From contig JALTLP010000153.1 in NCBI GenBank assembly GCA_027001895.1, forward strand, positions 1 to 17,958: DNA of 17,958 bases. The letters are read 5' to 3'. The stretch is from Chromatiales bacterium (lineage in GTDB: Bacteria; Pseudomonadota; Gammaproteobacteria; UBA6429; Thiohalophilaceae). Below are positions 1-7,354 of this stretch, piece after piece. Positions within the stretch are counted from its first letter, which is position 1. Each line of letters starts with the position of its first letter. Below the pieces are notes generated by a model. That model had not been told where the DNA came from, made no database searches, and worked only from the letters and a program-made list of their open reading frames with translations. The translations under genes were made by a program, and so were the position numbers.

Positions 1-1869
1 ATCTCGGGTTTCACTAAAAGGTACCATTTCAACCCAGACATCGGCCGGAACGCGGGTGCCCGCTTCTGGCAGCCATTGTTTTACACGAGCTGGACCGGCG
101 TTATAAGCGGCTGTGGCAAGAACCGGGTGGCCGTTGTAGCGGTCTGAAATGCGTTTTAAGAAACCCACACCGAGTTTTACATTGGTATTGATATTCAGCA
201 GGGCTTTACGGGTGCTGCGCATGCGTATGCGTAGTTTACGTGCAATCAGACGTGCAGTGCGTGGCATTAACTGCATCAGACCAAGCGCACCGGCATGTGA
301 GCGGGCATCGGGGGTAAAGGCACTTTCCTGGCGGATAACTGCAAAGGCCCAGGCTGGGTTTATATTTTGTTTTTGCGCCTGATTGATCACCAGCTCCTGG
401 TGAGTCAGTGGAAAACGCAGTTCCAGGTCATCCCAGTACTTCGCTTGCGCCAGCGTCTGGATAGCGCGATCTGGCCATTGCCATTCGGAGGCGAGTCGAG
501 CGGCTATCAGCATTTGCGGGTGGCTCATACGACCTACGGCATAGTTCCATTCACGGCGGGCATCGGCTGCACGTCTGAGAGCGAGCAGTTCACGGGCACG
601 TAAAATGGCGGGTATCTTTTCGAGCTTGTCGAGTTTCTTGTTACTGTAACCGACCGGCCGGTGGGTCAGGCGGTAAACCTGGCCAATACGGTCAGCGGCT
701 AAAAAACCGTAGTAATTACGGGAGTCGGTATTGACCAGATAATAGCTACGCGCTTCATCGAGTTCGCCCACGGCTTCTAATGCTCGGGCACGCCAGTAAA
801 GCCACTTGGGTTTTTGCTGGACTTCGGGAGATAAGCGGTTAATCCAGCTAAGTGCCGAACTCCAGTCCTGGTCACGGATAGCCGTAATAACATGCCAACT
901 ACTGAGCTTGTCATCGACCAGTTTAATATCGAGTTTTTCTATCCAGTCACGGGCTTCGTCACTGTTGTCTTTTAATAGCGCAATGGCCAGACGGCGTAGT
1001 ATACGTTCACGCTCCTGCACTTCGAAAGGGTAGGCCGATTCAAGCGACTGCCAGAGTGGAGCCGCTTTTTGCGGATCTTTGCGCGCCATTCGAGCCAGCC
1101 CATCGGCAATCATCCAGCGCAGCATTTTAGGCCGGGCATTTTCAGGGAAATACTGATGTGCTTTTACCAGATAAGCCGGATCACGGCGGATCTTGGACCA
1201 CATGCTTATCCAGAAGCGTTCATTTTTGGGCAGGTAACGCCCCAGGTAACGTGCCAGCCTTGAACGGCCTGCGCGCATGGTCAGGTGGATACGCTGCCAA
1301 ACCAGTTCGTTGCTTAACTGGCCGGATTTATGCCAGCTGTTAATCGACGAATCACATTGTCTTGGCAACGACTTGCCAGTTAGCCACAGGCCTTCAAGCA
1401 CAGCAAAGGCTTTGTCCTGCTGGCCGGTTTTAAGCAGGGCTCTAGCAAAATAGCATTGCATACGACGATCATTGTTGGGGTAGTAGTTGCTGATAAATAA
1501 CTTCCACTTACCACGTCGGGCCAGACTGTTTAACCAGCGATGCCGCAGCCGGGTAGCAACAGGGGTGCCGGCATTCTCATTAATAAAAGTTTTAATTTTG
1601 CTAGTAGGTAAATGGTAGAGGCCACGTGTGTATTCGTTTAATTTTAAATAGCTGTGTAACGGGTAGTCGCGTAGCTGCTTTTCAAGGCGGTGGTACGTTT
1701 GGGTATGTCCCAGCCTTAAGGCACGTTGCGCGGCTTCGTACTGGTAACGCTGTGTAATAATTTTTTGTGACTCAGAATAGGCCAGAGCTGTATTAGCAGA
1801 TAAAAACAGCCCGGTCGCGCTAAAGATTAGCGTCAATAATCTGCTGTTTTGGCGTTTTTTACACTGCAT
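1..1869 (-). CDS. slt: Soluble lytic murein transglycosylase (Slt70 family), 3' end beyond window
   Basis: Cleaves the MurNAc-GlcNAc bond of peptidoglycan in the periplasm, leaving 1,6-anhydro-MurNAc ends. The 623 residues in the window begin with a signal peptide: a basic start (KKRQNSR), a hydrophobic core and an ALA site near residue 30. A long helical region follows, matching the ring-shaped U domain of Slt70 (for example YPLHSYLKLNEY). The catalytic SLT domain near residue 505 onward carries AVIRQESAF, with the catalytic glutamate at residue 515. Next come AGALGLMQLMP and the substrate-site motif AAYNAGP. Reading stops at VPFSETRD, and family proteins usually continue a few dozen residues (often ..ETRxYV), so little is missing. 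The ATG at 1869 is chosen because it gives a complete signal peptide. No other gene lies on this strand nearby. I am confident of the family and less so of the exact orthologue name. Confidence 0.93.
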   Translation of the reverse strand, partial: MQCKKRQNSRLLTLIFSATGLFLSANTALAYSESQKIITQRYQYEAAQRALRLGHTQTYHRLEKQLRDYPLHSYLKLNEYTRGLYHLPTSKIKTFINENAGTPVATRLRHRWLNSLARRGKWKLFISNYYPNNDRRMQCYFARALLKTGQQDKAFAVLEGLWLTGKSLPRQCDSSINSWHKSGQLSNELVWQRIHLTMRAGRSRLARYLGRYLPKNERFWISMWSKIRRDPAYLVKAHQYFPENARPKMLRWMIADGLARMARKDPQKAAPLWQSLESAYPFEVQERERILRRLAIALLKDNSDEARDWIEKLDIKLVDDKLSSWHVITAIRDQDWSSALSWINRLSPEVQQKPKWLYWRARALEAVGELDEARSYYLVNTDSRNYYGFLAADRIGQVYRLTHRPVGYSNKKLDKLEKIPAILRARELLALRRAADARREWNYAVGRMSHPQMLIAARLASEWQWPDRAIQTLAQAKYWDDLELRFPLTHQELVINQAQKQNINPAWAFAVIRQESAFTPDARSHAGALGLMQLMPRTARLIARKLRIRMRSTRKALLNINTNVKLGVGFLKRISDRYNGHPVLATAAYNAGPARVKQWLPEAGTRVPADVWVEMVPFSETRD

Positions 1870-1930
1870 CCCTTAATCCATTCATTAACTATGCCAACAA
1901 TGTTAAATAAGTCCCTAAAAAACAATATGT

Positions 1931-1952
1931 AAGTTATTGAATTTTAAATAAT
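1931..1952. repeat. AT-rich 22-base repeat, copy 1
   Basis: Begins AAGTTATTG and ends ATTTTAAATAAT, with one variable base between (A here). The copy at 4886-4907 differs only at that base (T), and both are preceded by T. Both lie in intergenic DNA. Its role is unknown; an AT-rich protein-binding or UP-like element is possible. A shorter match of about ten bases occurs near 15824-15833. Confidence 0.5.
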
Positions 1953-2138
1953 AGCAATAAGCTGACTGCTTCTTTAACATTAGCATATCGGCAGCGGATA
2001 AGCATCGATGAAATTGTATTTGTAGAGTCGGTCACAGGCTTTGAAGAAAAGCTCGTTCCCCCTGTTTTTAAGGGTTTATCAGGATACAAGCAAATAACCA
2101 TTCAAATTGTACCGTTTTTGCTTTACCAAAGGGGTTAA

Positions 2139-2160
2139 TTTTGTAACTATATTTACAAAA
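2139..2160. promoter_or_regulatory. Inverted repeat, possible operator for the DUF2189-like gene
   Basis: A perfect 8-base dyad, TTTTGTAA-N6-TTACAAAA, lies about 60 bases upstream of the start at 2223. The size and symmetry are those of a dimeric repressor site. No regulator can be named. The AT-rich composition raises the chance of a coincidental palindrome. Confidence 0.4.
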
Positions 2161-2222
2161 ACCGCTAAAAATAAAAGCAGGCAGGCGGTCGCTACAAAAT
2201 GACAAAGCAGGGGGAATTCGCA

Positions 2223-3017
2223 ATGGCTTCACCAACTCAACAGCCGTCAGAACCTGGTCTTCGGCCCGAACAACTACCGTTTGTCGCCCCCTGTCATTTT
2301 CTGCAGCCAATGGCACCGATACGCTGGTTAAAACTGGGCTGGCAGGACTTTAAGCTGGCACCCAGACAAAGCCTGACATACGGGGCTGCAATGATGTTGC
2401 TCAGTTATCTGGTTAGTTTTTTTGCGTTTGAATTTGGTAACTTCTATTCCATCCTCACATTAATATCCGGTTTTTTATTACTGGGTCCCATTATTGCCAT
2501 CGGTCTGTATTCAATTAGTTGCCAGTTACAGGAAGGGCAAACCCCGGTACTGGGTCATTGCCTGCGCGAAGGCCGTAGTCACGTGGGAAACATTGGTGTG
2601 TTTATTGTTATGTTGCTGGTGGTTTTTTTAATCTGGGCGCGTGCGGCTTCCATGTTGCATGTGTTTTACCCGGAAACCACCCACGCCAATATGCAAAGTT
2701 ATTTAACCTTTCTTGGTATTGGTACATTTGTCGGTGCAATTTTCTCTTTTATAATTTTTACAGTGAGCGCCTTTTCGCTACCGATGATAATGGATAGAAA
2801 GGTTGATACCGTTACCGCCGTTGTCACCAGTGTTAATGCGGTGCTGCGTAACAAAAAACCAATGCTGGTCTGGGCTGGCTGTATTTTTATAAGCGTGGTG
2901 TTCAGCGTGGCAACTGCGTTTATTGGCCTGTTGGTTTTATTACCGGTTATTGGCCATGCCACCTGGCATGCTTATCAGGAAACCATTGATGCCAGCCAAT
3001 GGCCGAGACACAACTAA
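2223..3017 (+). CDS. DUF2189-like integral membrane protein
   Basis: A 264-residue inner-membrane protein of unknown function. I recognise the DUF2189 pattern: a short cytoplasmic N-terminus, then PIRWLKLGWQDFKLAPRQSL, then about six hydrophobic segments. These include AAMMLLSYLVSFFAF, LTLISGFLLLGPIIAIGLYSI, a central pair around VFIVMLLVVFLIWARA, and a C-terminal pair around FSVATAFIGLLVLLPVIG. The tail GHATWHAYQETID is typical of the family. An ATG at 2199 is in frame, but ATG 2223 is preferred because AGGGGG at 2209-2214 sits 8 bases upstream of it. The gene stands upstream of ilvD with a 109-base gap that holds a stem, so co-transcription is uncertain. Family members are often described near respiratory genes, but nothing here fixes a function. 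Confidence 0.8.
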   Translation: MASPTQQPSEPGLRPEQLPFVAPCHFLQPMAPIRWLKLGWQDFKLAPRQSLTYGAAMMLLSYLVSFFAFEFGNFYSILTLISGFLLLGPIIAIGLYSISCQLQEGQTPVLGHCLREGRSHVGNIGVFIVMLLVVFLIWARAASMLHVFYPETTHANMQSYLTFLGIGTFVGAIFSFIIFTVSAFSLPMIMDRKVDTVTAVVTSVNAVLRNKKPMLVWAGCIFISVVFSVATAFIGLLVLLPVIGHATWHAYQETIDASQWPRHN

Positions 3018-3030
3018 ACATTTAGCATTA

Positions 3031-3081
3031 GCGAAGTATTTATATAACGTGAAGCCGTAGCCTAAAAAGTTTATACTTCGC
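3031..3081 (+). promoter_or_regulatory. Stem-forming leader upstream of ilvD
   Basis: GCGAAGTAT at 3031-3039 is a perfect inverted match of ATACTTCGC at 3073-3081, enclosing 33 bases. Inside, AAC near 3046 could also pair with GTT near 3069. The structure ends about 30 bases before the ilvD ribosome-binding site and is not followed by a T-run, so it does not look like a simple terminator. It could be a leader hairpin or a pair of protein half-sites. No known riboswitch was recognised. Confidence 0.4.
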
Positions 3082-3126
3082 AGCTTACCATTTTCCCAAT
3101 TTATAGATTTTAAGGAAATATCGGCT

Positions 3127-4824
3127 ATGCCAGATACCAAGAACCAAGACCAAAAGCTTAATAAAACCAGTGCCCGTATCACCGAGCAAAAATCTCAGGG
3201 GGCTTCTCAGGCCATGCTCTATGCTACAGGACTTACCGAAGAAGATATGCACAAGGCAGAAGTCGGTATTTCCAGCGTCTGGTATGAAGGCAATAGCTGT
3301 AATATGCATTTAAACGATCTCGCCGCCAGGGTAAAAGAAGGCGTACAGGCTGCCGGTTTGGTGGGCATGCGTTTTAACACAATTGGTGTCAGTGACGGTA
3401 TTTCCATGGGCACCGATGGCATGAGTTATTCGTTACAGTCACGCGATTTGATTGCCGACTCGGTTGAAACTGTGATGAACGCTCAATGGTACGATGCCAA
3501 TATATCGATTCCTGGTTGCGACAAAAACATGCCCGGCGTGTTGATTGCAATGGGGCGAATTAATCGGCCCTCGTTAATGGTGTATGGTGGCACGATTCGC
3601 GCTGGCCACTACCATGAAAAAACGCTCGATATTGTTTCGGCTTTCCAGAGTTATGGTGAGTATATTGCCGGGCGAATAGACGAAGAAGAACGTCAGCAAA
3701 TTGTTCGCCATAGTTGCCCGGGTGCAGGTGCCTGTGGCGGGATGTATACGGCCAATACCATGGCCACCGCGATAGAAGCGATGGGGATGAGCTTGCCTTA
3801 CAGTTCATCCACTCCGGCAGAAGATCCACTTAAGCAGGAAGAGTGCATTAAAGCCGGCACAGCCATTCGCAATTTGCTGGAAAAAAATATTTGTCCGCGT
3901 GACATTATGACCCGTGATGCCTTTGAAAATGCATTGGTCATGGTTATGGCACTTGGCGGCTCAACTAACGCGGTGCTGCATTTAATTGCGATGGCGCGTG
4001 CGGTCGACGTAGAGCTGACCATTGATGATATCCAGTCAGTCAGTGATCGCATCCCGTTTATTGCCGACTTAAAGCCAAGCGGTAAGTACGTAATGGAAGA
4101 CTTGCAAGGCATAGGCGGTATTCCAGGTGTAATGAAGTACTTACTTGATAAAGGTTTACTAAACGGTGACTGCTTAACGGTAACCGGTAAAACCATTGCC
4201 GAAAACCTTGCCGACCTGCCAGGCTTAAAAGACGAGCAGGATATTATTATGCCGCTGGACAAACCCATTAAAGAGTCTGGCCATATTCGTATATTAAAAG
4301 GGAATCTCGCCCCCGGCGGTTCGGTTGCCAAGATAACCGGTAAAGAAGGCTTAACCTTTACCGGCCCGGCTAAAGTGTTTGACGCCGAAGAAGATATGCT
4401 TAAAGCATTGGAAGACGGCAAGATTGAAAAAGGCGATGTTATTGTTATTCGTTACGAAGGTCCGAAGGGTGGGCCGGGCATGCCTGAAATGTTAACTCCA
4501 ACTTCGGCCATTATGGGGGCCGGTTTAGGCAGTGACGTGGCGATGATTACTGACGGCCGTTTCTCCGGCGGTTCGCATGGCTTTATTATTGGCCACGTAG
4601 TGCCCGAAGCACAGGAAGGTGGGCCGATTGGTTTAATTAAGAACGGTGATGTCATTACCGTGGATGCCGAAAAACTGCTACTTAATGTTGACGTAGACGA
4701 TGCCGAAATGGAACAACGTCGCAACGCATGGACAATGCCAGCGTATAAAGCAACTCGCGGTACTTTGTATAAATATATCAAGGTTGTAAAAAATGCATCC
4801 GAAGGTTGTGTAACCGACGAATAG
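3127..4824 (+). CDS. ilvD: Dihydroxy-acid dehydratase
   Basis: Dehydrates 2,3-dihydroxy-isovalerate and 2,3-dihydroxy-3-methylvalerate to the 2-keto acids that precede valine, leucine and isoleucine, and pantothenate through ketoisovalerate. The 565 residues match the usual family length. Likely iron-sulfur ligands are C58 (EGNSCNMHL), C131 (IPGCDKNMPG) and C203 (GACGGMYTANT). The Mg-binding and active-site regions follow: GVSDGISMGTDGM, GGPGMPEMLTPTSA and DGRFSGGSHGF, whose Ser480 corresponds to the proposed catalytic base. AAGGAA at 3112-3117 lies 9 bases before the ATG. No other ilv or leu gene is in the window, so ilvD stands alone here. I found no leader peptide rich in Ile, Val or Leu codons, so classical attenuation is not indicated. 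Confidence 0.97.
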   Translation: MPDTKNQDQKLNKTSARITEQKSQGASQAMLYATGLTEEDMHKAEVGISSVWYEGNSCNMHLNDLAARVKEGVQAAGLVGMRFNTIGVSDGISMGTDGMSYSLQSRDLIADSVETVMNAQWYDANISIPGCDKNMPGVLIAMGRINRPSLMVYGGTIRAGHYHEKTLDIVSAFQSYGEYIAGRIDEEERQQIVRHSCPGAGACGGMYTANTMATAIEAMGMSLPYSSSTPAEDPLKQEECIKAGTAIRNLLEKNICPRDIMTRDAFENALVMVMALGGSTNAVLHLIAMARAVDVELTIDDIQSVSDRIPFIADLKPSGKYVMEDLQGIGGIPGVMKYLLDKGLLNGDCLTVTGKTIAENLADLPGLKDEQDIIMPLDKPIKESGHIRILKGNLAPGGSVAKITGKEGLTFTGPAKVFDAEEDMLKALEDGKIEKGDVIVIRYEGPKGGPGMPEMLTPTSAIMGAGLGSDVAMITDGRFSGGSHGFIIGHVVPEAQEGGPIGLIKNGDVITVDAEKLLLNVDVDDAEMEQRRNAWTMPAYKATRGTLYKYIKVVKNASEGCVTDE

Positions 4825-4853
4825 CAGAATAAATATTTATTAATTTTGAGACA

Positions 4854-4880
4854 CAGGTTTAACTCGTTCGGGTTAACCTG
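4854..4880 (+). terminator. Possible terminator hairpin after ilvD
   Basis: CAGGTTTAAC at 4854-4863 pairs with GTTAACCTG at 4872-4880, with one bulged T and an 8-base loop, 30 bases after the ilvD stop. The downstream T-run is poor (CTTATAAGTTATTGTATTTT), so termination may be weak. Confidence 0.45.
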
Positions 4881-4885
4881 CTTAT

Positions 4886-4907
4886 AAGTTATTGTATTTT
4901 AAATAAT
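4886..4907. repeat. AT-rich 22-base repeat, copy 2
   Basis: Matches 1931-1952 at 21 of 22 positions, with T in place of A at the tenth base. It sits just after the hairpin that follows ilvD and upstream of the small gene at 5054. See copy 1. Confidence 0.5.
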
Positions 4908-5053
4908 TCATTAACAATTAATATAGCTGCAGAATGCAAGCTTTTTGCTTGTCAATATGCCACGGGTAAAAAGTATTTGCTAAAATAAAACCCTGTTACT
5001 GATACAAGAAATTAAAAATATCAAAAATTTCACGCAGTGCAGGGGAGAATCTA

Positions 5054-5272
5054 ATGTTTACTTCGTACACACCGATTGTTGGCGAATGGTATGTAAAAAG
5101 TACCGGCAAACTTATTAAAGTTAAAATGCTTTCATATTTTGAAGAAAAAATTGAACGCGTTGTTATTGAATATCTTGACGGCAGCATTCAAAAACTGGCT
5201 TTTAACGAGTGGTTAACACTTGATTTGAATAAACGAATCAGTGACGTTAGTCGTAATATCGTTCTTAGATAA
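5054..5272 (+). CDS. Small conserved protein, DUF6763-like
   Basis: A 72-residue soluble protein with no signal peptide or membrane segment. The start TPIVGEWYVKSTGKLIKVKML, the central IEYLDGSIQKLAFNEW and the following LTLDL resemble small gammaproteobacterial proteins that I recall as DUF6763 (typical pattern PVVGEWYE..G..F.V......IEIQYFDGD.EE.D...W). These short beta-rich proteins have no known function. AGGGGAG at 5040-5046 gives a strong ribosome-binding site before ATG 5054. A clear hairpin follows the stop directly, so the gene is probably monocistronic. The family assignment is from memory of the pattern and is moderate; that the gene is real is more certain. Confidence 0.7.
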   Translation: MFTSYTPIVGEWYVKSTGKLIKVKMLSYFEEKIERVVIEYLDGSIQKLAFNEWLTLDLNKRISDVSRNIVLR

Positions 5273-5276
5273 AATC

Positions 5277-5303
5277 ATGGTTACGCATACAGTGCGTAAC
5301 CAT
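5277..5303 (+). terminator. Hairpin terminator after the DUF6763-like gene
   Basis: A perfect 11-base stem, ATGGTTACGCA / TGCGTAACCAT, with a 5-base loop (TACAG), begins 4 bases after the stop codon. It is followed by AGAACATTTCCTTTT, an imperfect T-rich stretch. The stem could also work as an mRNA-stabilising 3' end. Confidence 0.6.
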
Positions 5304-5380
5304 AGAACATTTCCTTTTAGGCCCATTTTAACCGGGTTAAAAACAACCGATGCTCATTATCAAACATAAGGATTATGTTT

Positions 5381-5728
5381 ATGGATATTAATGCCTTAAA
5401 AAAACAACTGCGTGAATTTGCCGAACAACGTGAATGGCAGGGTTTTCATTCACCAAAAAATCTGGTGATGGCGATGAATGTTGAGGTAGCTGAATTGATG
5501 GAACATTTTCAATGGCTCACCGAAGAACAAAGCAATAACCTGGACGCAAAAACCTTTGACGAAGTGCAGTATGAAGTGGCCGATGTGTTTATTTATCTGG
5601 TACGGCTTGCCGACCGACTGGGTGTTGACCTTGATGCGGTCGTCGAAGAAAAAATAAAACGCAATGCAGAAAAATACCCACTGGATAAATGCAAGGGAAG
5701 CGCCGCTAAATATACTGAGTATGAGTGA
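5381..5728 (+). CDS. MazG-like nucleotide pyrophosphohydrolase
   Basis: Probably hydrolyses a non-canonical or excess nucleoside triphosphate to the monophosphate and pyrophosphate, cleaning the nucleotide pool. The 115 residues form a single all-alpha MazG fold like the dCTPase (DCTPP1, RS21-C6) branch. It has FHSPKNLVMAMNVEVAELMEHFQW, with metal-binding E35 and E38, and a second motif, YEVADVFIYLVRLADRLGVDL, with E65 and D68. Basic residues near the end (EEKIKRNAEKYP) match the family's substrate-binding helix. An ATG at 5375 is in frame, but AAGGA at 5368-5372 is only 2 bases from it and 8 bases from ATG 5381, so 5381 is preferred. The substrate cannot be told from sequence; dCTP-type activity is an inference from the closest subfamily. 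Confidence 0.88.
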   Translation: MDINALKKQLREFAEQREWQGFHSPKNLVMAMNVEVAELMEHFQWLTEEQSNNLDAKTFDEVQYEVADVFIYLVRLADRLGVDLDAVVEEKIKRNAEKYPLDKCKGSAAKYTEYE

Positions 5729-5740
5729 GTTTTATATTAA

Positions 5741-5767
5741 GATTTCTCGCTGGTGCTCGAAATGACA
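5741..5767. repeat. Imperfect palindrome, dispersed-repeat remnant
   Basis: TTTCTCGC at 5743-5750 faces GCTCGAAA at 5755-5762 around TGGT and leads into ATGACA. Sequences of this type (CTCGC..GCTCGAAATGACA) are common dispersed elements in proteobacterial intergenic DNA, from memory. It lies just left of a second palindrome and may be the other half of a composite element. Confidence 0.4.
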
Positions 5768-5797
5768 AGGTTTGGAATATCAGTTAACTTAAACAGT

Positions 5798-5825
5798 CGT
5801 CATGCCCGCGAAGGCGGGCATCCAT
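5798..5825. repeat. REP-like palindrome
   Basis: ATGCCCGC at 5802-5809 and GCGGGCAT at 5814-5821 form a perfect 8-base stem around GAAG, within the flanks CGTC and CCAT. This matches the widespread intergenic element whose core reads GTCATxCCCGCG..GCGGGxATCCA. It sits between convergent genes (the MazG-like gene and gloA), a usual place for REP-like elements, where they can stabilise or end transcripts. No second full copy was found in this window. Confidence 0.6.
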
Positions 5826-5860
5826 ACGAAAGTAAATGTTAAATAGCACAAACAAACTGC

Positions 5861-6247
5861 TTAGTCTTTTTTATTTAATAACTCAATCTCATAGCCATCC
5901 GGATCTTTCACAAAAGCAATAATGGTTGTGCCCGCATTCATAGGCCCGGCTTCGCGAATTATCTCGCCACCTTGTTGCCGGATTTTCTCGGCTGCTTTAT
6001 AAACATCGTCTACTTCAATTGCAAGGTGACCAAAACCATTGCCCATATCGTAACTGTCCGTATCCCAGTTATGGGTTAGTTCGATAACACTATTGTCTTT
6101 TTCATCGCCGTAACCAACAAAAGCTAAAGTAAACTTACCATCGGGGTAATCTTTTTGACGCAACAACTTCATTCCCAGTATGTCAGTATAAAATTGAATG
6201 GATTTTTCCAGGTTACCAACTCGTAACATTGTATGTAGTAAGCGCAT
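5861..6247 (-). CDS. gloA: Lactoylglutathione lyase (glyoxalase I)
   Basis: Isomerises the hemithioacetal of methylglyoxal and glutathione to S-lactoylglutathione, the first step of methylglyoxal detoxification in the cytoplasm. The 128 residues have two betaalphabetabetabeta (VOC) modules. The four metal ligands fall exactly where the E. coli enzyme has them: H5, E56, H74 and E122. The short form without the extra loops points to the Ni/Co-type class II enzyme. The C-terminal signature DPDGYEIELL is present. The start is 5 bases past the stop of the upstream YbhN-like gene. The ribosome-binding site AAAGGA is made from that gene's last two codons, so translation of the two is probably coupled. 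Confidence 0.95.
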   Translation of the reverse strand: MRLLHTMLRVGNLEKSIQFYTDILGMKLLRQKDYPDGKFTLAFVGYGDEKDNSVIELTHNWDTDSYDMGNGFGHLAIEVDDVYKAAEKIRQQGGEIIREAGPMNAGTTIIAFVKDPDGYEIELLNKKD

Positions 6248-6251
6248 TTTT

Positions 6252-7229
6252 TTATCCTTTAATTTTTTCGCTATTAAAACTTAATATTAATGCGGCTGTA
6301 AAGCCCAGGCATACTGCAAACCAGAGTGTTGCCAGGCGACTGATTAATGCCGCGGCGATGGCCGTTGCTGTGTCTGCCCCCAGCAAGGTTAATAATAACG
6401 TCATGGCCGCTTCGGTCGTGCCGATGCCGCCGGGTATAAAGCTGGCAGCACCGGCCAGCAGGCTGATAGCATAAATACCGATGCTTTGTTGCAGGGTAAT
6501 TTCAATGCCGAGCGTTGTGACGATAAAGTAAAACGCAATACCCTGGATAAACCAGGCGAATAACCCCAGTAACAAACCGGTGTAAACAGGTTTTAATGCC
6601 AGCAGATCCCGGGCGGTTGTTAATAACTGGCTTAAATGTAGCAGGGTTTTGCTTAAAAAGTTCCATGTAATTTTTTTATGTAAATTATAAAGAAACCGAG
6701 TGACAAAAGTTTGTCGCATAAGCGGTATAAAACTGACAATTATGGTCACCATGATAATAATAAACTGGTTAATATGCTCCGAATGGCCGCTGACTTTTAA
6801 CACGAATAAACTTAACAGTGAAACCACAACCACATCGGCAAAGCGGTCGACAAAAAACATTGCTAGTGAACGTGTATAAGGAACACCATGTTGAGCAAGG
6901 TAGCTTGAGCGAATGGTTTCGCCCACTTTTGCCGGGGTCAGGGTCAGGGCAAAACCTGCAAGATAATATAAAAAGTTTTGCGAAGCCGGGATAGAATGGG
7001 TTAAATACCTTAAATAATAGTGCCAACGAACAAAACGCAGCAGGTAGTTTAATAACGAACATACCAGTATAAATAACCAGTGTGTGAGGTTCATTTTTGA
7101 AAATGCCGAAACGATCTTGTCGGGGTTTGAAAACAGTACCAGACCGATATACAGGGCACCGGCAATAATCAGGCTAATCGACAAATTGCGTTTATTTTTA
7201 AGCAGTAGCTTTAAAAAGGTGTTTTGCAT
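6252..7229 (-). CDS. YbhN-like membrane protein (lysylphosphatidylglycerol synthase TM family)
   Basis: A 325-residue protein with about eight membrane segments, of the family that includes the flippase-like part of MprF and E. coli YbhN. Family hallmarks are TPAKVGETIRSSYL (residues 98-111), the membrane-embedded FVDRFADVVVV (126-136) and SFIPGGIGTTEAAM (263-276). It has no catalytic lysyl-transferase domain, so it is the stand-alone membrane form, thought to act in lipid handling or flipping; the exact substrate is not known. The ATG at 7229 lacks a strong ribosome-binding site, but no better start follows before the first membrane segment. It is the first gene of a two-gene unit with gloA, 4 bases apart. 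A functional link between the two is not obvious. Confidence 0.88.
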   Translation of the reverse strand: MQNTFLKLLLKNKRNLSISLIIAGALYIGLVLFSNPDKIVSAFSKMNLTHWLFILVCSLLNYLLRFVRWHYYLRYLTHSIPASQNFLYYLAGFALTLTPAKVGETIRSSYLAQHGVPYTRSLAMFFVDRFADVVVVSLLSLFVLKVSGHSEHINQFIIIMVTIIVSFIPLMRQTFVTRFLYNLHKKITWNFLSKTLLHLSQLLTTARDLLALKPVYTGLLLGLFAWFIQGIAFYFIVTTLGIEITLQQSIGIYAISLLAGAASFIPGGIGTTEAAMTLLLTLLGADTATAIAAALISRLATLWFAVCLGFTAALILSFNSEKIKG

Positions 7230-7354
7230 AATAGTCTGTTGTTGATTTTTATCCTGGTGTTTTTCTGTATCAGTTTGCTGTTTTACAGGGTTGGCTTGTT
7301 TTTTGCTATTAATTTATTAAAGGTGCAAAGGCAGTCAGCAACAGGAAATATATC

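Larger units (their letters stand above)
1870..2222. other. AT-rich intergenic spacer between divergent genes
   Basis: This 353-base gap separates slt (left, minus) from the DUF2189-like gene (right, plus), so it should hold promoters for both. No convincing ORF is present. Two things stand out: an AT-rich 22-base segment at 1931-1952 that recurs at 4886-4907, and an inverted repeat at 2139-2160 close to the plus-strand gene. No clear consensus -35/-10 pair could be assigned. Confidence 0.6.

Noticed and set aside
149..1343. Several plus-strand open frames over the left end
   Set aside because: They are antisense to the transglycosylase gene, which has a signal peptide and all catalytic motifs on the minus strand.
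3018..3126. Branched-chain amino acid attenuator or known riboswitch before ilvD
   Set aside because: No leader peptide rich in Ile, Val or Leu codons, no T-tract after the stem and no recognisable riboswitch core.
3798..4421. A 207-codon open frame on the minus strand
   Set aside because: It lies wholly within ilvD, whose plus-strand product is full-length and well conserved; the antisense frame encodes a serine-rich, unrecognisable sequence.
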